Source: Pseudomonas abietaniphila
GTDB taxonomy: Bacteria; Pseudomonadota; Gammaproteobacteria; Pseudomonadales; Pseudomonadaceae
Length of the DNA: 64,000 bases
NCBI RefSeq assembly: GCF_900100795.1
Contig: NZ_FNCO01000002.1
Span: 124,001 to 188,000, forward strand
Direction: 5' to 3'
Shown here: positions 39,156-46,360 of the stretch, one piece after another
How positions within the stretch are numbered: the first letter of the stretch is position 1
Layout of the letters: the number at the start of each line of letters is the position of its first letter
Notes under the pieces: generated by a model
The model's input: only the letters and a program-made list of their open reading frames with translations
Databases searched by the model: none
Told to the model about the DNA's origin: nothing
Program-made: the position numbers and the translations under genes

Positions 39156-39935
39156 ATGGAAAGCACCACCATGACCGAAGACACCATCAAGCGCCGGGCC
39201 CGTGGTCTGGACCGGGCGTTCGATATTCTTGATTTCCTCAAGGAAAAAGGCACGCCGCTGCGGCCCAATGAAATTGCCAGCGGCATCGGCAGTCCCAAGT
39301 CGACGGTGTATGAATTGGTCAGCTCCCTGCTGGAGCGGCGCATCCTCGAAACCGTGGGCAAGGACGGCCACGTGTACCTGGGGCGTCAGCTGTATTTCCT
39401 CGGCCAAGCGCATCTGCGGCATTTCGATTTCACCCGCGAGGCTGAAGTCAGCCTGTGTGAAATCGTCGACCAGACCCGGGAAACCGCGCAGATGTGCCTG
39501 CTCAACGGTCGCAAATACACCGTGGCATTGATGAAGGAAGGCGCTCGGCATTTCCGCATTTCCTCGGACATCGGTGAAGATGCGCCGATTCCGTGGACCG
39601 CTTCGGGACGCCTGCTGCTCGGGCACTTGAGCGATCAGGAAATCATCGACCTGATCGACCCTGAGGATTACATCCTCCCGGACGGTCAGCGACTGCCGCT
39701 GGAGACCTTCCTCGCCGAGATTCGTAAAGCGCACGACGAAGGCTTTTTCTCCTTCAACAGCATTGCCGACACCTTCACCCACTGCTTCGCTGCACCGGTG
39801 AAGGACAATCAGGGCATCTGCATTGCAACCCTGTGCATTGTCGCCCCTCGGGCCGATGCGACCGCACACTACGACGACTATCGACGGGTACTGATCAACA
39901 GCGCCAACAGCCTGGCCCGTCGCGTCAACGACTGA
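39156..39935 (+). CDS. IclR-family transcriptional regulator
   Basis: 259 aa. N-terminal winged helix (LRPNEIASGIGSPKSTVYELVSSLLERRILE) at residues ~35-65 and the IclR effector domain (IPWTASGRLLLGHLSDQEIIDL, CFAAPVKDNQGICIATLCIVAP) thereafter. Start taken at ATG 39156 with GGAAAG upstream; a second ATG five codons later is also possible. It sits inside the operon and probably represses or activates the promoter at 35478-35542. Confidence 0.9.
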   Translation: MESTTMTEDTIKRRARGLDRAFDILDFLKEKGTPLRPNEIASGIGSPKSTVYELVSSLLERRILETVGKDGHVYLGRQLYFLGQAHLRHFDFTREAEVSLCEIVDQTRETAQMCLLNGRKYTVALMKEGARHFRISSDIGEDAPIPWTASGRLLLGHLSDQEIIDLIDPEDYILPDGQRLPLETFLAEIRKAHDEGFFSFNSIADTFTHCFAAPVKDNQGICIATLCIVAPRADATAHYDDYRRVLINSANSLARRVND

Positions 39936-39989
39936 CGGGGTCGCCGACGAGTCGCGATCCTTACCGAACAAGAACTCTGGAGAACAGAC

Positions 39990-41195
39990 ATGACGATTGC
40001 CGCACTGGAAAAAGGCGCCGCCAACCCCGGCGACCAGCTTGTACGGGATGTGAGCCTGCCCGCGCTGGTCATCCACGACACGGCGCTGGAACACAATCTG
40101 CGCTGGATGCAGAAATTCGTCAGCGACAGCGGCGCGGAACTCGCACCGCACGGCAAAACCAGCATGGTCCCGGCTTTGTTTCAGCGTCAGTTGCAGCACG
40201 GCGCCTGGGGCATGACCCTGGCAACCGCCGTGCAGACCCGCGCGGCTTACGCCCACGGCGTGCGCCGCGTGTTGATGGCCAACCAGTTGGTCGGTGCGCC
40301 GAACATGGCGATCATTGCCGACATGCTCACGGATTCGATGTTCGACTTCCATTGCATGGTTGACCACCCGGACAACGTCAAGGCGCTGGGCGAGTTCTTT
40401 GCGCAGAAGGGCCTGCACCTGAATGTCATGATCGAGTACGGCGTGGTGGGTGGCCGTTGCGGCTGCCGTAGCGAAGAAGAAGTCATGGCCCTCGCGGACG
40501 CCATCGCCGCACAACCGGCGTTGAAGCTGACCGGTATCGAAGGCTATGAAGGGGTGATTCATGGCGATCAGGCCGTCAGCGGGATTCGCCAGTTCGCCGC
40601 GTCGCTGGTGCGTCTGGCCGTGACCCTGCAAGACAAAGGCGCGTTTGCGCTGGACCGTCCGATCGTGACCGCGTCGGGTTCGGCCTGGTACGACCTGATT
40701 GCCGAAGAGTTCGACAAGCAACAGGTTCGCGACCGTTTTCTCAGCGTCCTGCGCCCCGGCAGCTACGTGGTGCATGACCATGGCATCTACAAAGAGGCGC
40801 AATGCTGCGTGCTGGACCGTCGCCACGATCTGAGCGAAGGGCTGCAGCCGGCACTGGAAGTATGGGCTCACGTGCAGTCGATGCCGGAGCCGGGGTTTGC
40901 AGTGATCGCATTGGGCAAGCGTGACGTGGCGTTCGACGCTGGCATGCCGAACCCGATCAAACGTTACAAAGCGGGTGTCGTGCCTGCTGAAGGCGATGAC
41001 GTGAGCGCCTGTAAAGTGACTGCCGTGATGGACCAGCATGCGTTCATGACCGTCGCGCCGGGCTGCGAGCTGAAGGTGGGCGACATTATTTCTTTCGGCA
41101 CCTCGCACCCTTGCCTGACGTTCGATAAGTGGCGCACGGGGTGCCTGGTCGGCGATGACCTGAGCGTGATCGAAACCTTTGACACCTGTTTCTGA
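39990..41195 (+). CDS. PLP-dependent D-amino-acid (or amino-sugar-acid) eliminase, DSD/D-threonine-aldolase fold
   Basis: 401 aa. The N-terminal alanine-racemase-type barrel carries the PLP lysine in PHGKTSMVP (K56). The C-terminal metal site has H373-x-C375 (SHPC), the His-x-Cys form of zinc-dependent D-serine dehydratases rather than the His-x-Asp of D-threonine aldolases, which points to elimination chemistry. Known relatives include D-serine dehydratase and D-glucosaminate dehydratase of Pseudomonas. With RidA and the PfkB kinase beside it, the best guess is conversion of an amino sugar acid to a 2-keto-3-deoxy acid plus ammonia. Start has TGGAGA upstream. Confidence 0.86.
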   Translation: MTIAALEKGAANPGDQLVRDVSLPALVIHDTALEHNLRWMQKFVSDSGAELAPHGKTSMVPALFQRQLQHGAWGMTLATAVQTRAAYAHGVRRVLMANQLVGAPNMAIIADMLTDSMFDFHCMVDHPDNVKALGEFFAQKGLHLNVMIEYGVVGGRCGCRSEEEVMALADAIAAQPALKLTGIEGYEGVIHGDQAVSGIRQFAASLVRLAVTLQDKGAFALDRPIVTASGSAWYDLIAEEFDKQQVRDRFLSVLRPGSYVVHDHGIYKEAQCCVLDRRHDLSEGLQPALEVWAHVQSMPEPGFAVIALGKRDVAFDAGMPNPIKRYKAGVVPAEGDDVSACKVTAVMDQHAFMTVAPGCELKVGDIISFGTSHPCLTFDKWRTGCLVGDDLSVIETFDTCF

Positions 41196-41207
41196 CGGAA
41201 GCCTGCG

Positions 41208-42149
41208 ATGAGCGAATTTCTCAGTCACAGTCACCCACGGGTGGCGCTGATCGGCGAATGCATGATCGAGTTGCAGCAGCATGCCAACGGCACGCTCAAG
41301 CAAAGTTTTGGCGGCGACACGCTGAACACTGCGGTGTACCTCTCACGGCTGCTGGGGTCGGCGGCGCAGGTGGATTATGTCACCGCCCTGGGTGACGACA
41401 GCTTCAGCGATGCCATGTGCGCGATCTGGGCAGAAGAGGGCATCGGTCTGAGCCGCGTGCAGCGGTTGCCGGGACGTTTGCCTGGGCTGTATTGCATCCA
41501 GACCGATGCCCAGGGCGAGCGGCGCTTTCTCTACTGGCGTAACGAAGCGGCTGTGCGTGAGTGCTTCACCACGCCGGCGGCCGATCCGATTCTGGCGGCT
41601 TTGCCGGAGTACGACGTGCTGTATTTCAGCGGCATCACGCTGGCGGTGTTGGGCGAAGTCGGGCGTGCCCGGCTGTTGTCGACCTTGGGCGACGCCCGGG
41701 ATCGCGGCGCTCGCGTGGTCTTCGACAACAACTACCGGCCGCGCCTGTGGCGCAGTGTCGATCAGGCGCGCCAGGCGTATCGGGCGGTCATGCACGAAGT
41801 CGATCTTGCGCTGCTGACCGAGGAGGATGAACAGGCGTTGTTCGATTACGCCGACAGCGAGGCGATCATGAGCGCCTACCGCGACATGGGTGTCAGTGAG
41901 GTGGTGATCAAGCGAGGGGCACAAAGCTGTCTGGTGCGCGCGGACAACCGCCGTTACGAGGTGCCCGCGCATCCGGTGCACAACGTCATCGACACCACCG
42001 CAGCAGGCGACTCCTTCAGCGCCGGGTATCTGGCCCGGCGTCTGCGTGGCGGCAGTCCGCAGGAAGCGGCGGAAGCCGGGCACCGTCTGGCGAGCCTGGT
42101 CATTCAGCATCCGGGGGCGTTGATTCCGCGCAGCGTGATGCCGGCTTGA
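41208..42149 (+). CDS. PfkB-family sugar kinase, 2-keto-3-deoxygluconate kinase type
   Basis: 313 aa. Ribokinase/PfkB motifs: GGDTLNTAVYLSRLLG near the N-terminus and the C-terminal anion-hole signature DTTAAGDSFSAGYLARRL with the catalytic aspartate. The middle (VVFDNNYRPRLW) is typical of KDG kinases, which use this DxNYRxxLW strand. It starts 12 bases after the eliminase, so the two act in sequence: the kinase would phosphorylate a 2-keto-3-deoxy acid for the Entner-Doudoroff aldolase. Last gene of the operon before a REP element. Confidence 0.9.
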   Translation: MSEFLSHSHPRVALIGECMIELQQHANGTLKQSFGGDTLNTAVYLSRLLGSAAQVDYVTALGDDSFSDAMCAIWAEEGIGLSRVQRLPGRLPGLYCIQTDAQGERRFLYWRNEAAVRECFTTPAADPILAALPEYDVLYFSGITLAVLGEVGRARLLSTLGDARDRGARVVFDNNYRPRLWRSVDQARQAYRAVMHEVDLALLTEEDEQALFDYADSEAIMSAYRDMGVSEVVIKRGAQSCLVRADNRRYEVPAHPVHNVIDTTAAGDSFSAGYLARRLRGGSPQEAAEAGHRLASLVIQHPGALIPRSVMPA

Positions 42150-42179
42150 ATCGCTGACGCAAATCCCTTTAGGCGCTTG

Positions 42180-42255
42180 CTTGCCCGCGATTGCGGTGTG
42201 TCATTCACCTTTGCGGTGTCAGGCCGAACGCAATCGCGGGCAAGCGCGCTCCTAC
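42180..42255. repeat. REP-type inverted repeat after the sugar-kinase gene
   Basis: CTTGCCCGCGATTGCG (42180-42195) pairs exactly with 42229-42244, and the right arm continues into GCGCGCTCCTAC. Same family as the repeats at 2555 and 39017. It separates the convergent kinase and parvulin genes. Confidence 0.85.
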
Positions 42256-42272
42256 AGGTCGTTTTTTGCAGT

Positions 42273-42548
42273 TCAATCCCGATAAAACACCTGCACCAGG
42301 TGATAACCGAACTTGCTCTTCACAGGCCCATGCACCGTACGCAGGGGCTTTTTGAAAATGACCTGGTCGATCGCTCCGACCATCTGGCCGGGGCGAACTT
42401 CGCCCAGGTCGCCGCCGCGCTTGCCGGACGGGCAAGTGGAATATTTCTTTGCCAGCACATCGAACGCTTCGCCCTTGGCGATTCGCTGCTTGAGCTGCTC
42501 GGCTTCTTCAGCCGTCTTGACCAGAATATGGCGGGCTTGAGCTTTCAT
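42273..42548 (-). CDS. Parvulin-type peptidyl-prolyl cis-trans isomerase
   Basis: 91 aa, a stand-alone cytoplasmic PpiC/rotamase domain with no signal peptide: ARHILVKTAEEAEQLKQRIAKGEAFDVLAKKYSTCPSGKRGGDLGEVRPGQMV...GPVKSKFGYHLVQV. All conserved parvulin elements (HILV, CPSG, GGDLG, FGYHL) are present; length matches E. coli PpiC (93 aa). It accelerates X-Pro isomerisation in folding proteins. A second copy with the same plan lies at 53705. GAGGCGATTTC precedes the ATG. Confidence 0.94.
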   Translation of the reverse strand: MKAQARHILVKTAEEAEQLKQRIAKGEAFDVLAKKYSTCPSGKRGGDLGEVRPGQMVGAIDQVIFKKPLRTVHGPVKSKFGYHLVQVFYRD

Positions 42549-42731
42549 GATGAAATCGCCTCGATAAAAAAGCCGCGCATTATGCCTTTACGGCACGATT
42601 TCAGGTAATTTCCTTCACCTTGGCCGGACGAGCGTACGCCAACCTTCGGCGAACGTTGGTGCGGGTCGATGGTCGCACTTGAACAGTGTTGACCTGCTGT
42701 CTTCTTAAAACCTTTATGTGCGGTGTGACTT

Positions 42732-43898
42732 ATGGATTTCCCGGCGTTGTTGAAGGTTCTTGCCACCCAGGACGGATCGGATCTTTACCTCTCCACGGGA
42801 GCGCCGCCGTGCGCCAAGTTCAACGGCGTGCTCAAGCCGTTGGGCACCGAGGCGCTGAAGCCCGGCGACGTGGCGCTGATCGCCGAGGGCATCATGGACG
42901 CCGAACAGCGTCTGGATTTCGAACGTGAGCTGGAGATGAACCTGGCCTTTTCCCTGTCGGGAATCGGCCGTTTCCGGATCAACATCTTCAAGCAGCGCAA
43001 CGAAGTGTCCATCGTCGCGCGCAACATCAAACTCGACATCCCGAAATTCGAAGACCTGCACCTGCCACCGATTCTGCTCGATGTGGTCATGGAAAAGCAC
43101 GGTCTGGTGCTGTTCGTCGGTGCGACCGGATCGGGTAAATCGACGTCCCTGGCCGCGTTGATCGATCACCGCAATCGCCACGCCAGCGGGCACATCATCA
43201 CTATCGAAGACCCGGTGGAGTTCATTCACAAGCACAAGAAGTCGATCATCAACCAGCGCGAAGTGGGGGTCGATACTCGCAGTTTTCACGCGGCGTTGAA
43301 GAACACGTTGCGTCAGGCTCCCGACGTGATCCTGATTGGTGAGATTCGGGATCGCGAGACCATGGAACATGCGCTGGCGTTTGCCGACACTGGCCACCTG
43401 GCGATCTCGACGCTGCACGCCAACAACGCCAACCAGGCGCTGGACCGCATCATCAATTTCTTCCCCGAGGACCGCCGTCCGCAGTTGCTTCACGATCTGG
43501 GTAACAACCTCAAGGCGTTCGTGTCCCAGCGTCTGGTCAAAACCAGGGACGGCAAGCGCAGAGCGGCCGTGGAAGTGATGCTGGGCACGCCGACCATTCG
43601 CGACCTGATCCACCGCAACGAGCTGACCGAGCTCAAGGGCATCATGGAAAAGTCGACGAATCTGGGCATGCAGACTTTTGATAATGCGCTGTACGACCTG
43701 GCAGTCGAAGGCGCGATCACTGAAGACGAAGCATTGAAAAATGCCGACTCGGCGAACAACGTGCGGCTGCGTTTGAAGCTTCACAATGAAGGTGGCGTCA
43801 CCCATATCACCACACCGCCCCCGGCGCCACAGCCTGCCGCGCAGGTGGACGTGAAGGATTGGGGGCTGGTGGATGAGCGGGATGAGCCGGGTTCCTAG
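42732..43898 (+). CDS. PilT/PilU-family type IV pilus retraction ATPase paralogue
   Basis: 388 aa. An N-terminal PAS-like domain then the secretion-ATPase core: Walker A GATGSGKS (130-137), Asp box IITIEDPVEFIH, Walker B LRQAPDVILIGEIRDRETM and His box ISTLHANNANQALDRI. It is closer to PilU (it has HQ/HKHKKS-type switches and the extended C-terminus) than to PilT. In Pseudomonas pilT and pilU are normally adjacent; here no pilT or other pil gene is beside it, so it is an additional paralogue or an isolated pilU-like gene. The ATG has TGTGACTT upstream, a weak site. Confidence 0.88.
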   Translation: MDFPALLKVLATQDGSDLYLSTGAPPCAKFNGVLKPLGTEALKPGDVALIAEGIMDAEQRLDFERELEMNLAFSLSGIGRFRINIFKQRNEVSIVARNIKLDIPKFEDLHLPPILLDVVMEKHGLVLFVGATGSGKSTSLAALIDHRNRHASGHIITIEDPVEFIHKHKKSIINQREVGVDTRSFHAALKNTLRQAPDVILIGEIRDRETMEHALAFADTGHLAISTLHANNANQALDRIINFFPEDRRPQLLHDLGNNLKAFVSQRLVKTRDGKRRAAVEVMLGTPTIRDLIHRNELTELKGIMEKSTNLGMQTFDNALYDLAVEGAITEDEALKNADSANNVRLRLKLHNEGGVTHITTPPPAPQPAAQVDVKDWGLVDERDEPGS

Positions 43899-43912
43899 GC
43901 CTGCGTATCCGG

Positions 43913-44683
43913 TTATCGTGCCAGCCAGCCGCCATCGATATTCCACGCCGCGCCGCGCACCTGCGCCCCGGCTTCACTGCACAGGAACAACGTCAGCTCG
44001 CCCAACTGGGAGGGTGTGACGAACTCCAGTGACGGCTGTTTCTCTGCCAACAGGTCATGTTTGGCTTGCTCGATGTCTCCGGTTTCGGCGCCGCGATCGT
44101 CAATCTGCTTCTGAACCAGCGGGGTCAGCACCCAGCCCGGACAGATTGCGTTGCAGGTGACCTGGGTGGTGGCGGTTTCCAGGCCGACGACCTTGGTCAG
44201 GCCTATCACGCCATGCTTGGCTGCGACATACGCGGCCTTGCCTGTAGAGCCCACCAAGCCGTGCACCGACGCGACATTCACGATCCGGCCCCAGCCTTTG
44301 GCTTTCATGCCCGGCAGCGCCAGGCGGGTGCTGTGGAACACCGAGGACAGGTTGATCGCAATGATCTTGTCCCAGCTCTCGACCGGGAAGTCTTCCACGG
44401 CATCGACGTGCTGGATGCCGGCGTTGTTGACCAGAATATCCACGCCGCCGAACTCACGCTCGGCGTAGGCGATCATGTCGGCGATCTGGGCCACGTCGCT
44501 GACGTCCGCAGGGTGATGGCCGACCTTGCCACCATATTGCTTGACCTGCTCGATCACGGCCGACGCGTCGCCAAAGCCGTTCAGCACCAGATTCGCCCCG
44601 GCCTTGGCGAGGGTCAGCGCGATCCCCAGGCCGATGCCGCTGGTGGAGCCGGTGACCAGTGCGGTTTTACCTTGCAGACTCAT
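43913..44683 (-). CDS. bdhA: D-3-hydroxybutyrate dehydrogenase BdhA
   Basis: 256-aa short-chain dehydrogenase. Cofactor motif TGSTSGIG (11-18), NNAG, and catalytic Y150-x3-K154 (YVAAK) are present; SVFHSTRLALPGMKAKGWGRIVNVASVHGLVGSTGKAAY and ICPGWVLTPLVQKQI match 3-hydroxybutyrate dehydrogenases, which oxidise D-3-hydroxybutyrate to acetoacetate with NAD+. Start at 44683 with AGGAA 6 bases upstream. Ten bases downstream of the GntP-type permease gene, so co-transcribed. The cofactor-binding N-terminus lacks an export signal, as expected. Confidence 0.92.
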   Translation of the reverse strand: MSLQGKTALVTGSTSGIGLGIALTLAKAGANLVLNGFGDASAVIEQVKQYGGKVGHHPADVSDVAQIADMIAYAEREFGGVDILVNNAGIQHVDAVEDFPVESWDKIIAINLSSVFHSTRLALPGMKAKGWGRIVNVASVHGLVGSTGKAAYVAAKHGVIGLTKVVGLETATTQVTCNAICPGWVLTPLVQKQIDDRGAETGDIEQAKHDLLAEKQPSLEFVTPSQLGELTLFLCSEAGAQVRGAAWNIDGGWLAR

Positions 44684-44693
44684 GTTCGATTCC

Positions 44694-46085
44694 TCATACG
44701 ATGCCGGTTGCATAGAAAGTGCCGATGACCACGAAGACCGCCAGGGTCTTGATGATGGTAATCCCGAAGATGTCCTTGTACGCCTCGCGGTGGGTCAGCC
44801 CCGTCACCGCAAGCAACGTGATGACCGCGCCGTTGTGCGGCAGGGTGTCCATGCCGCCACTGGCCATGGCTGCGACCCGGTGCAGGACTTCCAGCGGAAT
44901 ATTGGCGGCGTGGGCAGCGGCAATGAAACTGTCCGACATCGCAGCCAGCGCGATGCTCATGCCGCCCGACGCCGAGCCGGTAATGCCCGCGAGCAAGGTG
45001 ACGGTGATCGCTTCGTTGACCAGCGGATTGGGAATGGTCTTGAGCCCGTCGGCCAATACCAGAAAGCCCGGCAGGGAAGCGATGACCGCACCGAAGCCGT
45101 ATTCCGACGCCGTGTTCATGGCAGCCAACAGCGCGCCGCTCACCGCGCCTTTGCTGCCTTCAGCGAGTTTCGACTTCACGGCACCAAAGGCGAACAGCAG
45201 CACAAAGACGATCCCCACCAGCAAGGCGGCTTCCACGGCCCAGATCGCGGTGATTTTCGAAATCTCGGTCTGAACGGGCGTAGCCATCCCGGGCAGCGCC
45301 AATGTGTGCGTCTTGCCATACCATTGCGGAATCCACTGAGTGAACAACAGGTTCATCACGCCAACCAGCAGCAATGGCGCCAGCGCGATCCAGGGGTTGG
45401 GCAGCTTGATGTCAGAGGCGGTTTCCGGCTCGTTGCGCAACTCGGTGCCGTAGCCTTCGCCTGCGCGTTGTGCCTTGTTGCGCTGGCGCGTCAGGAACAG
45501 CATGCCGGCGCAGAACACGAATGCGGTACCGATCAAGCCCAGCCACGGTGCCGCCCAGGCGGTGGTGTTGAAGAAGGTCGACGGAATGATGTTCTGAATC
45601 TGTGGCGTGCCGGGCAGGGCGTCCATGGTGAACGAGAAGGCGCCGAGCGCGATGGTCGCCGGGATCAAGCGTTTGGGAATGTTGCTCTGGCGGAACATTT
45701 CCGCGGCGAACGGATACACCGCGAACACCACCACGAACAGCGAGACGCCGCCATAGGTGAGCAGGGCGCAAACGAGCACGATCACCAGCATGGCTTGGCG
45801 CGTGCCGAGCAGGCCAATGGCCGCCGCGACGATGGAGCGGGAGAACCCGGAGAGTTCGATCAGCTTGCCGAACACGGCGCCGAGCAGGAAAACCGGGAAG
45901 TAGAGTTTGACGAAGCCGACCATCTTGTCCATGAACACGCCGGTAAAGGCGGGCGCCACAGCCGATGGATCGGTCAACAACACAGCGCCAAGCGCAGCGA
46001 TGGGGGCAAAAAGGATAACGCTATAACCACGGTATGCAGCAAGCATCAGCAGCGCGAGGGCTGCCAGCGCGATGATCACACTCAT
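44694..46085 (-). CDS. GntP-family permease, probably for 3-hydroxybutyrate
   Basis: 463 aa with about 12-13 membrane helices, GntP family (gluconate and hydroxy-acid:H+ symporters): ITGSASGGMSIALAAM, NIPLEVLHRVAAMASGGMDTLPHNGAVITLLAVTGLTHREAYKDI. Followed after 10 bases by bdhA and preceded by a sigma-54 promoter, so it is the likely 3-hydroxybutyrate importer; the same order (regulator, permease, bdhA) is known in P. aeruginosa PA2005-PA2004-PA2003. The family as a whole prefers gluconate-like acids, hence substrate assignment rests on context. Confidence 0.88.
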   Translation of the reverse strand: MSVIIALAALALLMLAAYRGYSVILFAPIAALGAVLLTDPSAVAPAFTGVFMDKMVGFVKLYFPVFLLGAVFGKLIELSGFSRSIVAAAIGLLGTRQAMLVIVLVCALLTYGGVSLFVVVFAVYPFAAEMFRQSNIPKRLIPATIALGAFSFTMDALPGTPQIQNIIPSTFFNTTAWAAPWLGLIGTAFVFCAGMLFLTRQRNKAQRAGEGYGTELRNEPETASDIKLPNPWIALAPLLLVGVMNLLFTQWIPQWYGKTHTLALPGMATPVQTEISKITAIWAVEAALLVGIVFVLLFAFGAVKSKLAEGSKGAVSGALLAAMNTASEYGFGAVIASLPGFLVLADGLKTIPNPLVNEAITVTLLAGITGSASGGMSIALAAMSDSFIAAAHAANIPLEVLHRVAAMASGGMDTLPHNGAVITLLAVTGLTHREAYKDIFGITIIKTLAVFVVIGTFYATGIV

Positions 46086-46141
46086 CGAGTGTCTCCTGTT
46101 GTTTTTGTTATGACTGCGGTCCAGCCGCGTACAGGAGGTAT

Positions 46142-46157
46142 AGCTACTTTCGTGCCA
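46142..46157 (-). promoter_or_regulatory. Sigma-54 (RpoN) promoter of the hydroxybutyrate permease operon
   Basis: On the minus strand TGGCACG-AAAG-TAGCT gives GG and GC at the required 12-base offset and differs from the consensus (TGGCACG-N4-TTGCA/T) at one base. The -12 element ends 57 bases before the permease start, leaving room for a leader of about 45 bases. Confidence 0.75.
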
Positions 46158-46221
46158 TTACGCTAAATGATTGATTCTTATGACTTTTCTAATGGGTCGC
46201 GATAGGGCAGTGGCAAACTAT

Positions 46222-46237
46222 GTCTCTGATGAGAGAC
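46222..46237. promoter_or_regulatory. Candidate upstream activator site for the sigma-54 activator
   Basis: GTCTCT-GATG-AGAGAC, perfect 6-bp inverted repeat centred about 72 bases upstream of the -24 element, the position expected for binding of the adjacent Fis-type activator. Confidence 0.5.
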
Positions 46238-46360
46238 TTACGTCCTTGCAAACATGACGATCCTGCTCGCTGGCGCAAACAAATCAGCCTACGGGACCCC
46301 GCCCCGGAGGCGTTTTGAGGATGTTCACGGAAAATCCGGATTCAGAGACGCCGAGTCTCA

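Noticed and set aside
39153..41303. A 716-codon open frame on the minus strand opposite the IclR and eliminase genes
   Set aside because: It mirrors high-GC codon patterns of the real plus-strand genes, shows no recognisable domain, and would overlap two genes with clear family motifs.
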